A stretch of 64,000 nucleotides of DNA from Lasiosphaeris hirsuta (taxonomy: Eukaryota > Ascomycota > Sordariomycetes > Sordariales > Lasiosphaeriaceae), in NCBI GenBank assembly GCA_030549175.1, contig JAUKUA010000001.1:3596001-3660000 (forward strand), written 5' to 3'. A program made the translations under genes and the position numbers. Shown here one piece after another: positions 22,291-33,906 of the stretch. Below the pieces are notes generated by a model. The model saw only the letters and a list, made by a program, of their open reading frames with translations. It was not told the origin of the DNA and made no database searches. Within the stretch, counting starts at the first letter, position 1. Every line of letters starts with the position of its first letter.

Positions 22291-23650
22291 ATGGCACCGT
22301 TGCTACGACCGAGATACAGCCTTCCAAAGGATAAGTTTTCAGCGTATTTTGGGTCTCTCAAATCTCAGGCCTATGTCGACACTGGAGCTACATCAAGGGG
22401 GTTGCCAAACACAAACCAGCATGGGTAATGTCACTCCTTCTCTCAAGCTCCCTGGTCCAGTTATGAGTTTTGTGAACTGCTGCTCACTCATCCTTGTTCG
22501 CTGCTCTAGCCTGCGTTCAATAGCTTGGAATCCTCTAGGGACTCTTGTCGCCACAGGTGCTGCAGACAAGACCCTTCGTGTCTGTACGTCTTCACCGGCT
22601 ATTTCAGACGCCGTATTGTGTCTCGTAGGAGTATATTGACCAACGCGTGCTCAGGGAACCCCGAGAAGCCCAGTGTCCGCTTCTCGACCGAACTCAAGGG
22701 CCACTCCTCATCAATTGAAAAGGTAGCCTTCAATCCCGTCAAAGATGCCGAGCTCGCCAGTGTTAGCAGTGACGGAGTTGTCAAGCTCTGGGACGTCAGA
22801 ACGAAGGCCTGCGTCAATGAGGTGAAAGGGCTCGGCAATGCTAATTCTCTAGCCTGGGCCCCTGATGGCTCGTCGCTACTTGCCGGAAACAAGGTTAGTC
22901 AACAAAAACAGGTCACGATACGTTGCAAGCGTCAATGATTAATTGGTGTCTCAGAACGGCGAGCTCTTCCAACTATCACCAACGCAGTCAGCTATAGTTT
23001 CAACTCACCAGCAGCCAGCCGACACCAACCAAATGGCGTTTTGCTGGGGTGGCGGCAAGGTCTTCGTCCCAACCAGGGAAGGCCGGATCCGCATCTTATC
23101 GTACCCCGAGATGGAGCCGGCATTTCGTCACAACTACGCAGTCATGGCAGGCGAGTCATCTGAGTTCACGCTCAAAGGACATACCGCCTCCTGTCTGACG
23201 GCGGAGCTTTCGCCCACGGGCAAGTATCTCGCGACGGGGGGAGCAGACTCCATCATCGCCCTATTTGACACGAAAGATTGGCTTTGCCAACGGACTGTTA
23301 GTCGTCTCTTGGGACCGGTTCGGAACATAAGTCCGTTCGGAATTTCCTGCGATCCACGTCCGTATGCTGATTCGGTATTAGGCTTCACCTTTGACGGCAG
23401 TTACCTTGTTGGTGGCTGTGAGGACGGTGGTAGGTTCATTAGTATCTAAATGCACGTGAAGCCGAAACACTAACTTGCCCCGATAGGCACGGGATTGGAG
23501 ATTACCCATACCGAGACCGGGGAACTTGTCCACACAGTCAAAACTGCTGGGCCCTGCGAGACATTGGCATGGGCCCCTACGAGATACTGTTTGGCCTACA
23601 GCGACCTAGGGACACTTCGCATTATTGGCGTTGACGGAGACAAAAAGTAA
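22291..23650 (+). CDS. TEX1: WD40 protein of the THO/TREX complex (Tex1/THOC3), 344 aa
   Basis: Tex1/THOC3 is the beta-propeller subunit of THO, which couples transcription to mRNA export. Six exons: 22291-22424, 22510-22583, 22655-22893, 22955-23330, 23382-23429 and 23487-23650. Introns are 51-85 bp and phases agree throughout. The product starts MAPLLRPRYSLPKDKF and continues with WD units: LRSIAWNPLGTLVATGAADKT, KGHSSSIEKVAFNPV with LWDVRT, a central TNQMAFCWGGGKVF unit, KGHTASCLTAELSPTGKYLATGGAD, and a final LRIIGVDGDKK. The first W of the RVWNP repeat is created across intron 2. The frame ends at TAA, but the stop overlaps a gtaagc, so a further small 3' exon is possible. It is divergent from RIC1. 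Confidence 0.85.
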
Positions 23651-25600
23651 GCGGGCAGCGAGGTGGAATAGCTATTTAACAGGAATTATGCCGGACCCGG
23701 GCCCCGAACCCCAGACTCGCAACAAAGTGTATCCATGCGGCATGCATGCACACGGAGACGGTGGGCTCGCGGTCATCTTAGGGCGCCGTCCGGGGGTGCC
23801 TCAATCGGGCCAGTCATGTGATTTCATAGTGGCCGTCAGCACGGGGCAACTCCAGCCCGGTGTATAGGGTGCCGTGGCTATGCGATGTGCTTGACTCGGA
23901 TCCGAGAGACGTCGGTGCGGTCTTGTTATCTGCGCCTTCCCGGCGATACCAATCAGAGGCTTGATGGGAGCGGGTGGAGCGGAGGCTGGGTTTCCAAGAA
24001 GAGGTAGATGTCCGCCCACATGGCAAGCCAGGCGATCTTTTTCGGTTTCATTTTCTAGTGTTACTGTACATACAATATACACCGATGGGAACTGCTGCGG
24101 GAACTGTTGACAGAAAAGCCCTACCCCACAGGCGGCTGGCCGTGGACAAGTCAAGAGGGGCTGTTCTATTAATAATCCAGCGAATTGCTGGGTGCTCTGA
24201 ATCCGAACCATGGGCGTGTGAGCGAATGTCAGTGCGACAGAAGCTGCGAGATGAGACAATTATCTGATGACCAATCACAGAGATAAAGTTAAGGTTATGA
24301 GAGAATCCCATGGCAGGAGGCTCTAGAGAGGTACGGAGAACCCAAGCCGCAAGTATCGAGTCGGCTTGAAGGAACCGTCGAGTGGCCTTTCTCTCGAAAT
24401 CAGCTCATACTGAGGATGCACATACTGACTGTCAGCAGGTCCCATGCGCACGCTTGCTTTGAACTGCGAGAAGGTAAAGTCAATCAATCTTGCGGGAGGC
24501 GGGCGGTACGGATTTAAGGTATCTGGGTGGCTGCGCCAAGGGCGTGAATCCTGACATGGATGTTTTACAACACCGTCTTGACCTGGAGTAATAAATCATC
24601 ATCGGTAAAGATAGACCCAGCCCCAAGAGCCCAACTACACAATCTTTGGCAGATGGCATACCAATGGCCTGAGCAGCATCGAAACATCGCGTAGGGTCCT
24701 AGGAGGGGGACTTGGTAGGTAATATCTCTAGACACAAAAGGCAGTATGCAGGATGTCGGGCGTCGCATTCTTAATGTCTCCGGACGTGTGGTGTGGGGCT
24801 GCTGCCTTGTTTGTGTGGGTGCGCTGCAAGATGGAGGGGCTGGCATGGAGTCTGCGCTCAATAGGTCTCCAAATTCCGCTCCAATTTCTGAAGCCCGCAC
24901 CCCCATCCGATCAGACGCGAAGCCCTGTAAGGCAGGCCAGGGCATGACGACTCCCAGCTCTAGAAACCGAGGACTGTCGCGGCGGGTCTCTCCCGTCCCT
25001 AGGTAGGTCGTTGAGGCTTCGTGCCACTCTCACGCACCTCCACCTGACTGCTCGCCGCTTGCACCTCGCATCTCAGTATCCCGGCCGGTAGCGGTAGGTA
25101 CTGTACATACCTAGTAGCTGTCTCTAAGTTCTGCTGCAGCGTGTTGCAGTGTGTCGCAGTCAGTGCTAGGTCTGTGTCTGCTCAGTGCCCACCAGGCTGC
25201 AGAGACGAGTTTAGCGGCTGAAGGACTGAAGCTCGGGACTCGAGGACAGCCAAACAGTCAAACGTCCACCTGAAGGAATGCATCCTTTTTGACATCCCCA
25301 ACGACCTGACCTAAACTGCAGTCTCCGCAAATCCGGCTCCCTCTTGGCTTGAATCGAGCAAAGACACGCAAAACGAGGTCGCTCCACCATCACATCCCGC
25401 ACCCCTCGCGCCAAAGCCGCAAGAGGTGCTCACGCCGAAAGCAGCGACCACACCGCTTACTACCACCCGGAGACATTCGGCCCTTCGCCGAGCCACCGAG
25501 CGACCGAAGAGCTCCCCGCGCGGCTGCCGAAAAGCCCGTCTTTGCTGCTAGCCACAAGTCCCCGAGATTGCTACGCGCAAAGCGTTGTGCGCGTAACGCT
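23651..25600. other. Intergenic region and long upstream region of the Zn2Cys6 gene
   Basis: No gene is supported in this 1.95-kb stretch. It contains CCTAGGTAGG (24998-25007) and the inverted pair TAGGTA/TACCTA (25095-25113). The frame of the regulator is open upstream to a TTG at 25349 but has no ATG before 25601, so this is probably 5' UTR. Confidence 0.55.
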
Positions 25601-28600
25601 ATGTCGTCTTCGTCGAACTCCCCCTCAGACACTATTATGGTGTCGGATCCGAATGCCGACAACCGCGCCGATGGAGACCAGGCCGCCACTGACAGCGCCG
25701 CCAGGGGCAATTCGAGCGTGCCCAAACCAAAGCGTCTTGCCTGCATGATCTGCCGGAAGCGCAAGCTGAAGTGTGATGGGATCAAACCGAGCTGTAGCAC
25801 CTGTTCCCGGCTTGGCCACACGTGCGCCTACGATGAGGTTAGGAGGAAGAGCGGTCCGAAGAGAGGCTATGTGAAGGCCCTGGAAGAACGTTTGAGTGCG
25901 CTGCCCCCATCCCCACAGTTCTCGGGCGCTGTTATCAAACAGCCCGCTGACTCGCTGCCTGCAGAGCAAGTTGAGACTCTGTTGAAGACCCAGGATGGCC
26001 CGACGACGAGCCCTGACGGCTCCAAGGCCTTGCCCATTGTCGTCGATGCCACGACCACGGCGGCGAAGGCGCCCGCAAACCAGCGTGCCGCCGCGACGGC
26101 CAACTTTGCCGTGTCAGACCCGTCCATTGGAATCGCTAGCGGTAGGGACATGGATCGCTGGCACTTCAACGCCGAGTCGCCTAATGGCGGCATTGAGGAC
26201 TTTAACTTTGGCAGCAACATGGCCATGGGTATGGGGAATGTCGACAGCACCTTCACCTGGGAGATGATTGGCCTGGGCCTGGAGGAGCCGTTGCCACCCC
26301 AGGAGACGATTGACGAGCTGTAAGTTCAACCTGGTCTGGGATCCTTTGCCTACGACCTATAGCTAATTTGTGATTTTGTGTAGACACCAGATTTACTTTG
26401 AGAAGATCCACCCCTCACTGCCAATGATACACAAGTACCGATATCTGGCGGCAATGAACCTGTACGCCTACCCCGATTTTCAATTCCGGATTGCACCAAA
26501 GACTATTGGTATATTCCAAGTTTTGCTAACTCCTCGCTAGAGCCCCAAATCAGCGACCGCCCGTCTGTCTCCGGTATGCTATGTGGACGCTGGCATCCTC
26601 GGTCACGGAGAAATTTCTGGACTTAAAGGATTTGTTCTACACACGAGCCAGGAAATACGTTGAGTCGGATTATATCAAGGGCTACGGCGAGCACATGATT
26701 TCTGTTGCCCATGCGCAAACCCACGTGCTGCTTGCGTCGTACGAGTTCAAGTGGATGCACTTCCCACGTGCATGGATGAGCACTGGTTCGGCAGTGCGCC
26801 TATGTCAAATGTGAGTCCCAACACAAATATCGAGTGCTATGAACCCTGGACTCACGCTATGTAGGATTGGACTTCACCGCCTCGATGGAGCAGGGCTTGA
26901 CGTAAAGCAGTGTCTCCCTCCCCCTCGGGATTGGACGGAGAGGGAAGAGAGGAGAAGAACATTTTGGATGGCCTTCTGCCAGGATCGCTATGCCAGTATT
27001 GGGACCGGATGGCCCATGACGATTGACGAAAAGGATATTCTTACCAACCTCCCTTCTTCCGAGGACGCTTTCGAAATGAGCCGCCCCGAACAGACACCGC
27101 CCTTATCCGAGTCGATGAGCCCCGCAGGCGCAGGAAAGCTGTCAGCTTTTGGAGGAATTGTTCTTATGGCTTGCCTTTTCGGACGAAACCTTGTGCATCT
27201 TCACCGTCCCGATGTTGACGATAGAGACCACGATCTGAACGGCGAGTTCTGGAAGCGGCACCGCAATATGGACAACATTCTCCTCAACACATCCCTCTGC
27301 CTTCCGTCGCATCTCAAACTCCCGAATGGGCTCGGAAACCCCAATATTGTGTTCACAAATATGTGTATCCACACCTCGACCATATGCCTCCACCAGGCCG
27401 CCATCTTCAAGGCGGATAAAAATAGGCTGCCAGCTTCTGTCAGTTCAGAGAGCAAGGTACGGTGCATCACCGCCGCAAACGAGATTGCTAGCATCATGCG
27501 CATGATCTCACATTTAGACCTCTCCGCGGTACGTAATTTACCACTCTGTGAGTAGCCGAGGACGCTTCTAATCCTCCTCCACAGATGAACCCTTTCATTT
27601 CCTTTTGCCTCTACGTTTCGGCTCGGGTATTCGTACAGTACCTGAAGAGCCGGCCCGACGACAGTCAGACAGCCGATTCTCTGCGCTTTCTTTTGGCGGC
27701 GATGAACGCTCTCAAGAGGCGAAACCCTCTTACCGAATCGTTCCTTGTTCAGCTTGATGTGGACCTCGAAGCGTTGGGCCTGCGTATCCCCAAACTCAAG
27801 TCCGCATTCCCTCGTAGCAGCGATAGCGTGGGTTTCCTTCTCCCTCTCGACTCATAGACACTCCGAGCTCAGTATGCTGATTGATCACAGCCTGGACCAC
27901 GAACATATTTGCCCGCCCAGTATAAGGGGGATGGAAACGCCAGTGGGGGGGCATACCGCAATGAGTGCATGTTCATGAAGACAGGCGGGGATGACGGAAA
28001 TGCCGCCGCCGCGCCTGATATTGTTGAGCCAGATACCAACAACACATCTCAGACGCCGAGTTCAGCTGGACGCGGCTCTCAGAGCTGGTCAGGGCCCGAG
28101 CCGAAAACCAGCTTACCAACCCGCGATCGCGCCAACTCCCCGTATGTCCCCCTACAAGGATTGATGCCAAATCCTCTGCCTAACTATGGCGGCCCTCTCG
28201 ATATGGATTCGACGAGCGTCAACGACATGTCAGGCACCTCCCCCGACGCCGGCCAATCGAGCAGGCCAACGCCCAACTCAAGCAGCGCATCGGAACAGCG
28301 GCAAAATCTGGCGCCAGGTGGACACTTGAGCGGATCGAGCAGGAATTCTTTCGAGGCAAGCCCCGTCGCGTCACACCCGAGCCTCAGCATGGCCGGGACG
28401 AGCCAGAGCGAGGTTGAGCGTAGCGTGAATGACTTCTTCAACGATCCGTCCTCGTTCAACCTCCCACCAGGAGTATCGACCGGTATGACCCCTGACCAAC
28501 GCTACAGCATGCCCGAGACTCCTGGTGACACAACGTACTCTGTGCCGGCTGGGTGGCCCGGGATACCGACTGGCCAACCGGGCATGACACCCGTCGCAGA

Positions 28601-28673
28601 AGGCGTGCTGAGGTCTATCATGTCTATGGGGACGTTAGAGACGATGGACCTGGGGTGGGATTCGAACGCTTAG
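25601..28673 (+). CDS. Zn2Cys6 transcription factor, COL-26/BglR-like, 918 aa
   Basis: Six exons: 25601-26319, 26384-26461, 26541-26810, 26865-27528, 27585-27827 and 27891-28673, with introns of 54-79 bp and all phases consistent. The binuclear cluster has C48, C51, C58, C65, C68 and C75 (CX2CX6CX6CX2CX6C), followed by a basic linker (RRKSGPKRGYVKALEERL) and a short coiled coil. The fungal-specific transcription-factor domain spans about 245-650, with HQIYFEKIHPSLPMIHKYR, FPRAWMSTGSAVRLCQMIGLHRLDG, REERRRTFWMAFCQDRYAS and GWPMTIDEKDILTNLPS. The C-terminus is long, Ser/Pro-rich and probably an activation region. The middle domain resembles Neurospora COL-26 and Trichoderma BglR, regulators of glucose sensing and polysaccharide-enzyme expression. 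That assignment is from memory, so orthology should be tested. ATG 25601 is the first in frame. Confidence 0.85.
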
Positions 28674-29280
28674 AAGGAAAATATGGATTTCTAGGATAAA
28701 TATTTTTGGGGGCATCACTGTGTCGTGGGGTTTTCCTAGTGGGAGCGGCTGCGTCCGTTTCCGCAAGGTAATATTGGGTATTTTGCGATGATGAAAACGC
28801 TTTCTTTCCGGGGTTATGATATCTAGGGATGAGGCGAAAAGGAGTGCCGGTTTCGGTTGAGCAGGCTTGGATACCAAACACACAGACCATGTATTGACGT
28901 TGACGTGTGGATGCATGTATGATTCGAGGCGATCGATATGTGTGGGATTTATAAGCTCTCAGGTGCCTGATGGTTTGACTTTTCTTGCTTTTAGAAGTAG
29001 CCATGGTGCACAAATCCACTCAGAATTACCTAGTTGCGAGAAGAGGGCTGATGGAATCAGATGTGACATGTGCTAAAAAGTAGTCATCGTTTTGGACACG
29101 GACTGATTGGTCTCGGTGGAATCATGGGATTACTTCACAGGGAGTAGCAAGACGAATATTTATCAGGGCAGCATGGCTTGAACCACGAGATGGATATTTA
29201 GCCCACTCACCATAATACTCTTCTGTAAATACTTTACAATACCAAACACCCACCCCGCCCCATCCCATCCCCCATGATAT
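28674..29280. other. Convergent intergenic region
   Basis: This 607-bp stretch lies between the 3' ends of the Zn2Cys6 gene and the transporter. It holds the two 3' UTRs and no further gene that I can support. Confidence 0.6.
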
Positions 29281-31846
29281 TCAACCATGTGTCGCATTCC
29301 CATTCCCATTCCCAATAACTGAACCAAGCCTCCTCCGTCCCCTACGCTTCATATCAGCCCACTTCTCCCGGATTGTGATAACCTGCCCTTCCTGCCTCGC
29401 CCGCTCGCGGCCCTCGCCCAGCTCCTCAAGATTCCGCGTCTCGAGCCGGCGCCGGCCTGTCGCCTCGTCGATGATAGTGCGTTGGACATCGGGCAGGTAT
29501 GCCCATGAGAAGAGTGCGCCTAGTGCCATGAAGGTCGCAAAAAGCAGGAATATGAGTCCTTGGCGGGTGGTGCTGGAGTAGCCAGCGTTGATTCCATAGA
29601 CGACAAGGACGGCGAAGATGCTTCCGAGCTTTCCTGCTGCCGCGGAGATGCCGTGGCAGGTGCTAGGGTGGGGTTAGTTTGGTAAACAATGGACCGGAAC
29701 AGCAAGGTGCGTACCACCTGTAGCAGGTTGGGAAGACTTCAGCGGGGATGATGAAGGTTAAGGTATTGGCACCTAAAAGACGCGATATTTTAGCGTGTGT
29801 CAATGTTGTTTTAGTCTGGGAGAGAGGCCGTAGTCCAAAAAGGGGGGTTTGTACCACTCACCAAAGTTGAACACAAAGTGGCAGATAGCCACCAGCACGA
29901 CCGTTGCCGGTGCACCTTGCTTGTGGGAAACACCATAGTAGACGCCGCCGGTAATAAGAAACAAGGCTGTAAGAATGAGGAAGGACGCAGTCAGCCACTG
30001 CCTACGGGGGATCCGGTTGGCCGCGAATATGAAGCATGCGCTCCCCACGATAGACGCAATAGAGACGGTGAGCAGATACTGCTTAGACTGCTCGAGGAGA
30101 GTGTCATAAATGGTGTTACACGGCTGTGTAACATCTGTCTGCCATGTTGGTAAGCCCGTAGTAGCCCACTCTTGAACGAGCGAGGTGCCTCCGTCTAGAG
30201 TCGAGTTCCAACACCAAAGGGTGGAGTCTATGGGTACCCTCTCTGTCGTGGCCCATAGATCCGATAACGTGCCTCTATTGTCGAGGCTGAAACCGTAAAA
30301 CGATACATCTAAAAAGAACCCTATTGGTCGTTGTCAGGTGATTTCTGGCCCTGAAGTGTTTGATGGCAATAGGGGGTGTCACCCTCCCCTCTTTCATGCT
30401 GAACCAACAAAGCCAATGTCAAATGCACAAAGCTTATCACGGACGATATAGAAAGATGCAGCAATATACATACAGGTCATCGAGGTCCCGAGCAGGTAGA
30501 GCCAATTCCCGTCCTTGAGAAAATAGTTGATCAGATCCTCCTTTGAGAACTGGACTGGCATCGGCTGCGGCGAGTAGATGAGTGAGGCGCCAGTGTAACT
30601 CATGGTTATACCGTCCATAACAGCCGGCGCTCCGTAGACACGCTGAGTGTCTCGAAATGCGTTTCCCGGTTTATTCTTGACCTCGAGTGTATATAACCCA
30701 CAGTCATAAAGGAAAAAACGAAAAATAATCGCAAGAAGGGCCGGAACAGCCCCCGAGCCGATCACGATTCGCCATATTCCGTCGACGATCTTCTTGCACT
30801 CTTCTTGGTACAGCGAGTTGATGCCGCATTGCTTCTCCTGGAGTTTGTGTGCGGCATCGTGGCCGAGGAGTACCCAGACACCTACAAGCTGAGCGAGAGC
30901 CTGGCCCACCGGCTGCATTAGGAACACGGATGATATCATAGTCGCCCGTGAAGAAGTGCTTGACCATTCAGATGTGATCGAGGAAGAAAGAGGATACTCG
31001 GCGCCTATGCCTTTTAGATGTTAGGGTGAGTATGCTGAATAGGAGGGAGCATCTCCATGTGTGACACTCACCAACACCCATCACAAATCGCCACTGCAAA
31101 GCGCACGTTAGACATGCTGCATCCAGGGCATTAGCCAGACGGGCCCAAACTTACCCAGGTAAACAGGGCCAGAAATGAGATATCGCCGTAGCCAGTGCTG
31201 GTTGTCGCAACGCCAATGGTTGACACAATGACGAGAACGAGCTCGATACCATAGAGGCGCGTCCTTCCATATCTATCGGCCAGATAGCCGAAGAGTAATT
31301 GACCGCACACAGACCTGAGTGAAGCGATTAGTTGGAAGCGTCTATACATCTAGGCAGATAGAAGAACAGAAGTAGGGGGTCACGTATCAAAGGCAGGGGT
31401 GGTCTCAGACGTACCCGAACAGCGTAAAGAGGTTAATGACCAGGCCACACCATCGGTCGTTAGGAAAATAAACAAACGAGAGGGTGGCAAGAATAACGTT
31501 GGTAGCAAATAGGTTGTATCTAGTCGAGAGGATCGCGGTTAGTTTCGCCCCGCGGACAAACAATTCATGCAGCAACTCGAGAGACTTGAACAGAAAGCAC
31601 GCACGAGTCAGTGAGGAACCCCGAAGCAGCGACGCCCCATATCCTCAAATTCCACGAGTTGAGATCGAGTTCGTATCGCAGCTGGTGACGTTCCTGTGGT
31701 ATTCAGGTTGTTAGATTTGCATATTAGGCGATAGCTTCAATGGAAGCGCTTGCCTGGCGGTCGCGGGGCGACAGCGCGGAGCTGTCGTAGCCTAGAAAAC
31801 CCCGGTTCCTGCTCCGCTCGGGATCCGGGTACATGTCTACAGCCAT
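29281..31846 (-). CDS. MFS transporter, phosphate:H+ symporter-like (Pho84 group), 634 aa, nine exons
   Basis: Exons on the minus strand: 31754-31846, 31605-31693, 31415-31519, 31155-31314, 31072-31093, 30474-31010, 29862-30320, 29715-29772 and 29281-29662. Eight introns (52-153 bp) join in phase; intron 1 has a GC donor. Family signatures are GVAASGFLTDSYNLFATN in TM1, the MFS loop motif GYLADRYGRTRLYG after TM2, WRFVMGVGIGAEYPLSS in TM4-5, PVGQALAQL, TSMTWFFLDVSFYGFS, and ANTLTFIIPAEVFPTCYR near TM10. These are typical of the fungal phosphate-transporter-like branch of the major facilitator superfamily at the plasma membrane, but the substrate is not proven by sequence. A cytosolic Arg/Glu-rich C-terminal tail follows TM12. 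It is convergent with the Zn2Cys6 gene. Confidence 0.88.
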
Positions 31847-33292
31847 CGGGGGAGGTCAGCGGGGCTACGACCTTAGTGCAACGAAGGGGCGCATCTGCAT
31901 GTTTGACAACATGATGCCAGCTAGATGTAAGAGGATGAGAGGTCGCGTTGAATCCAGTGTCGAGTCAGACATGATCCCCAAGGGGCCTGCAGAAACGACT
32001 GGGCGAAGCTGTCTGGGCTGGACTTCACGACATCCCCATCCCACCGAATTGATCATAACAGGGGGCCCTCACCTCCACATTGAGCCCAGCCAGCAGGAGC
32101 CCCGGAACCGGCCCCGTGGGTGCCTCCCCAAGACTCTTGGCTCCTGCGGGCGATCCAAAACGACATTAGTGTGGATAACAGGGAGCCCACTAGGCCCTGG
32201 CCAGGGTCTACCAGTGCAGGGCATACATCAGCAGTGCGTACCCGAGCAAGGGATGAGGGGGTTGGGTGGTTGGGGGGTGGGGAGGGGGGTTGAGCTTCCA
32301 GCCAAGCCCCGCAGCTGGGTAGTTATTTACCAAGTGCAATCAAGTACTCCTTAGGCAGAAGCAGAAAGCCTCAATGCCAGTCAGTGGTGGGGGAAGGGGT
32401 TTGAAGGCACATGGAAAAAAAAAAAATTCGTGCTCAATTCTTGTTTATGATGCCATACCACTTGATATCAGTCAAATAAGCCATGCTTAAATCTGTCCGT
32501 GTCCGGATCGGGCATCAATCAAGTTTCGTGGTTTAAAAAACAAGGTGAGGCGACTGACTATATAAGTCTACAGCGGGGCATGCCAAAATGCCCATAATCC
32601 TACCCTGTGGAATCGGTACAACACCTGCATCGCCAGAGGCACACACCTTAGTGTGCAGCCATGCACCGTTACTGCCCCTGTTGATCGGCGGGCAAACAAC
32701 CCGGTGGGACACTTGGAGGGCCGATATAGCCTCATTTTTCTGCTTGTCACACCCGCCATCTGCATACCTGCGCCAAAGCTGAGCGTTCAAGCTTAGGGGG
32801 CTTTATGGGCGTATAGCCTTCAAGGCCGGGGCGATTTCTTGCATGCCTATGTCCAGTAACAAGCCCATAAAGTCGTCACACACACCCACTCGAGTACATT
32901 TGTCCGTCTTGTCAAATAAGGTGGTTGTCTCACTTCACCCAACGACTCAAGGTACAACCTAGTAGTGGTAGTAGTAGTACTATTGATATATTTAAACTGT
33001 CGAGTTCCCCGCCTAAATTAATGTTAGGCGGGTTCCTCTCCCGCCCCAGTGGAGCCTTGTCTTTCCATGGGAGCATCAGACCGCCTTTGATGGACGCGAA
33101 GAATTGGGTTGCGACTGCTGTGATAGTGTGTTCGTCTCATCAAAATCTCAAATCATCCGGTACGTAATCAGTACATGGCCATCATACTCAAGCACCCACG
33201 CTTTGAGATCACTGTGGTTGGAGAGATCCAATCGACGCGTACTGTCAAGCAGCAAACTTTGTCGACCACAAGCCAACTCAACGTCCCAACAC
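31847..33292. other. Intergenic region, no gene supported
   Basis: This 1.45-kb stretch includes the transporter promoter. A TATATAAG-like element (32559-32566) precedes a 64-codon plus-strand ORF at 32588-32782 with no family signature. Poly-A (32413-32425) and GTA-rich stretches (around 32963-32980) also occur. Confidence 0.5.
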
Positions 33293-33906
33293 TTATGTGA
33301 CTTGCTCAGGATGGAATGTAAACCGCGTCTGCTCATGCTGCTCATACGACTGGACGGTGCCCTGAACGGAATCCTGTGCCTGAGGTGGGTTATCGCCCTC
33401 GCTCTCACCACGGAGCTCAAGGTCAATGGGACGCCCCTCCGCTTGCCTCAGCTCCCTAATCTTGATGCGTCGCGCACGGCCATTTCTTCGGTGGGTCCCG
33501 GTTGACGACTTGAGCTGTCTGCTGATGGTCGGGATGCTTATCTCGAGACCAAACTGCTTCTTCAGGAACGACTGCATGTCCTCGAGGAGCGCATCTTCGT
33601 TGTCATTCAGCCACTCGAGCAGCTTCTGTGATGCCGCGGCGCCATCAGTCAGGTGGAACATGGGCAGCAGGGCGTCTATCACACGACACAAACCTCGAGA
33701 TATTGCGGCTTCAGCTTCTCGGCATTTTTGCTGACGTCCCTCCCCTTGGCAAGATTGCCTGTCGCGGCGAACTCGTACCTTCGACGGCGGATCGTTCTCT
33801 CGTCGCAGCCGAGGACAAATGCGATTTCGTGGTTGGTGAGTTTTTGGATTTGGAGGAGCTTGGATAGGATCTGGCGGTGGAAATCAGAAAGCCGCTTTCC
33901 TGTCAT
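33293..33906 (-). CDS. Helix-turn-helix protein derived from a Tc1/mariner-type transposase N-terminus, 181 aa
   Basis: Two exons: 33694-33906 and 33293-33625. The 68-bp intron has donor GTTTGT, a CTGAC branch site and a CACAG acceptor, joining EKLKPQYLE to KLLEWLNDNED in frame. The first half is a homeodomain-like HTH (MTGKRLSDFHRQIL, then LTNHEIAFVLGCDERTIRRR). The second half is a winged-helix-type HTH (LLEDMQSFLKKQFGLEISI then TISRQLKSS). This tandem HTH layout is that of the DNA-binding region of Tc1/mariner-like transposases. The DDE/D catalytic domain is absent: after a basic stretch (HRRNGRARRIKIREL) the protein ends in a polar tail. No terminal repeats were seen nearby. The frame is intact, so a host-retained DNA-binding gene is plausible; a truncated remnant is the alternative. 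Confidence 0.7.

Noticed and set aside
25349..25600. N-terminal extension of the Zn2Cys6 protein
   Set aside because: The frame is open but starts with TTG; the first ATG is 25601 and the extension is Arg/His/Pro-rich, as expected from translated leader.
28652..28673. tRNA-like string gggattcgaac
   Set aside because: It is coding sequence at the end of the Zn2Cys6 gene and has no cloverleaf around it.
32559..32782. TATATAAG-like element followed by a 64-codon ORF
   Set aside because: The ORF lacks any family signature or codon-use support; a TATA-like string alone is weak evidence.
33626..33693. Frameshift in the HTH gene
   Set aside because: The apparent frame change is explained by a 68-bp GT-AG intron with a good branch site, so the gene is intact.
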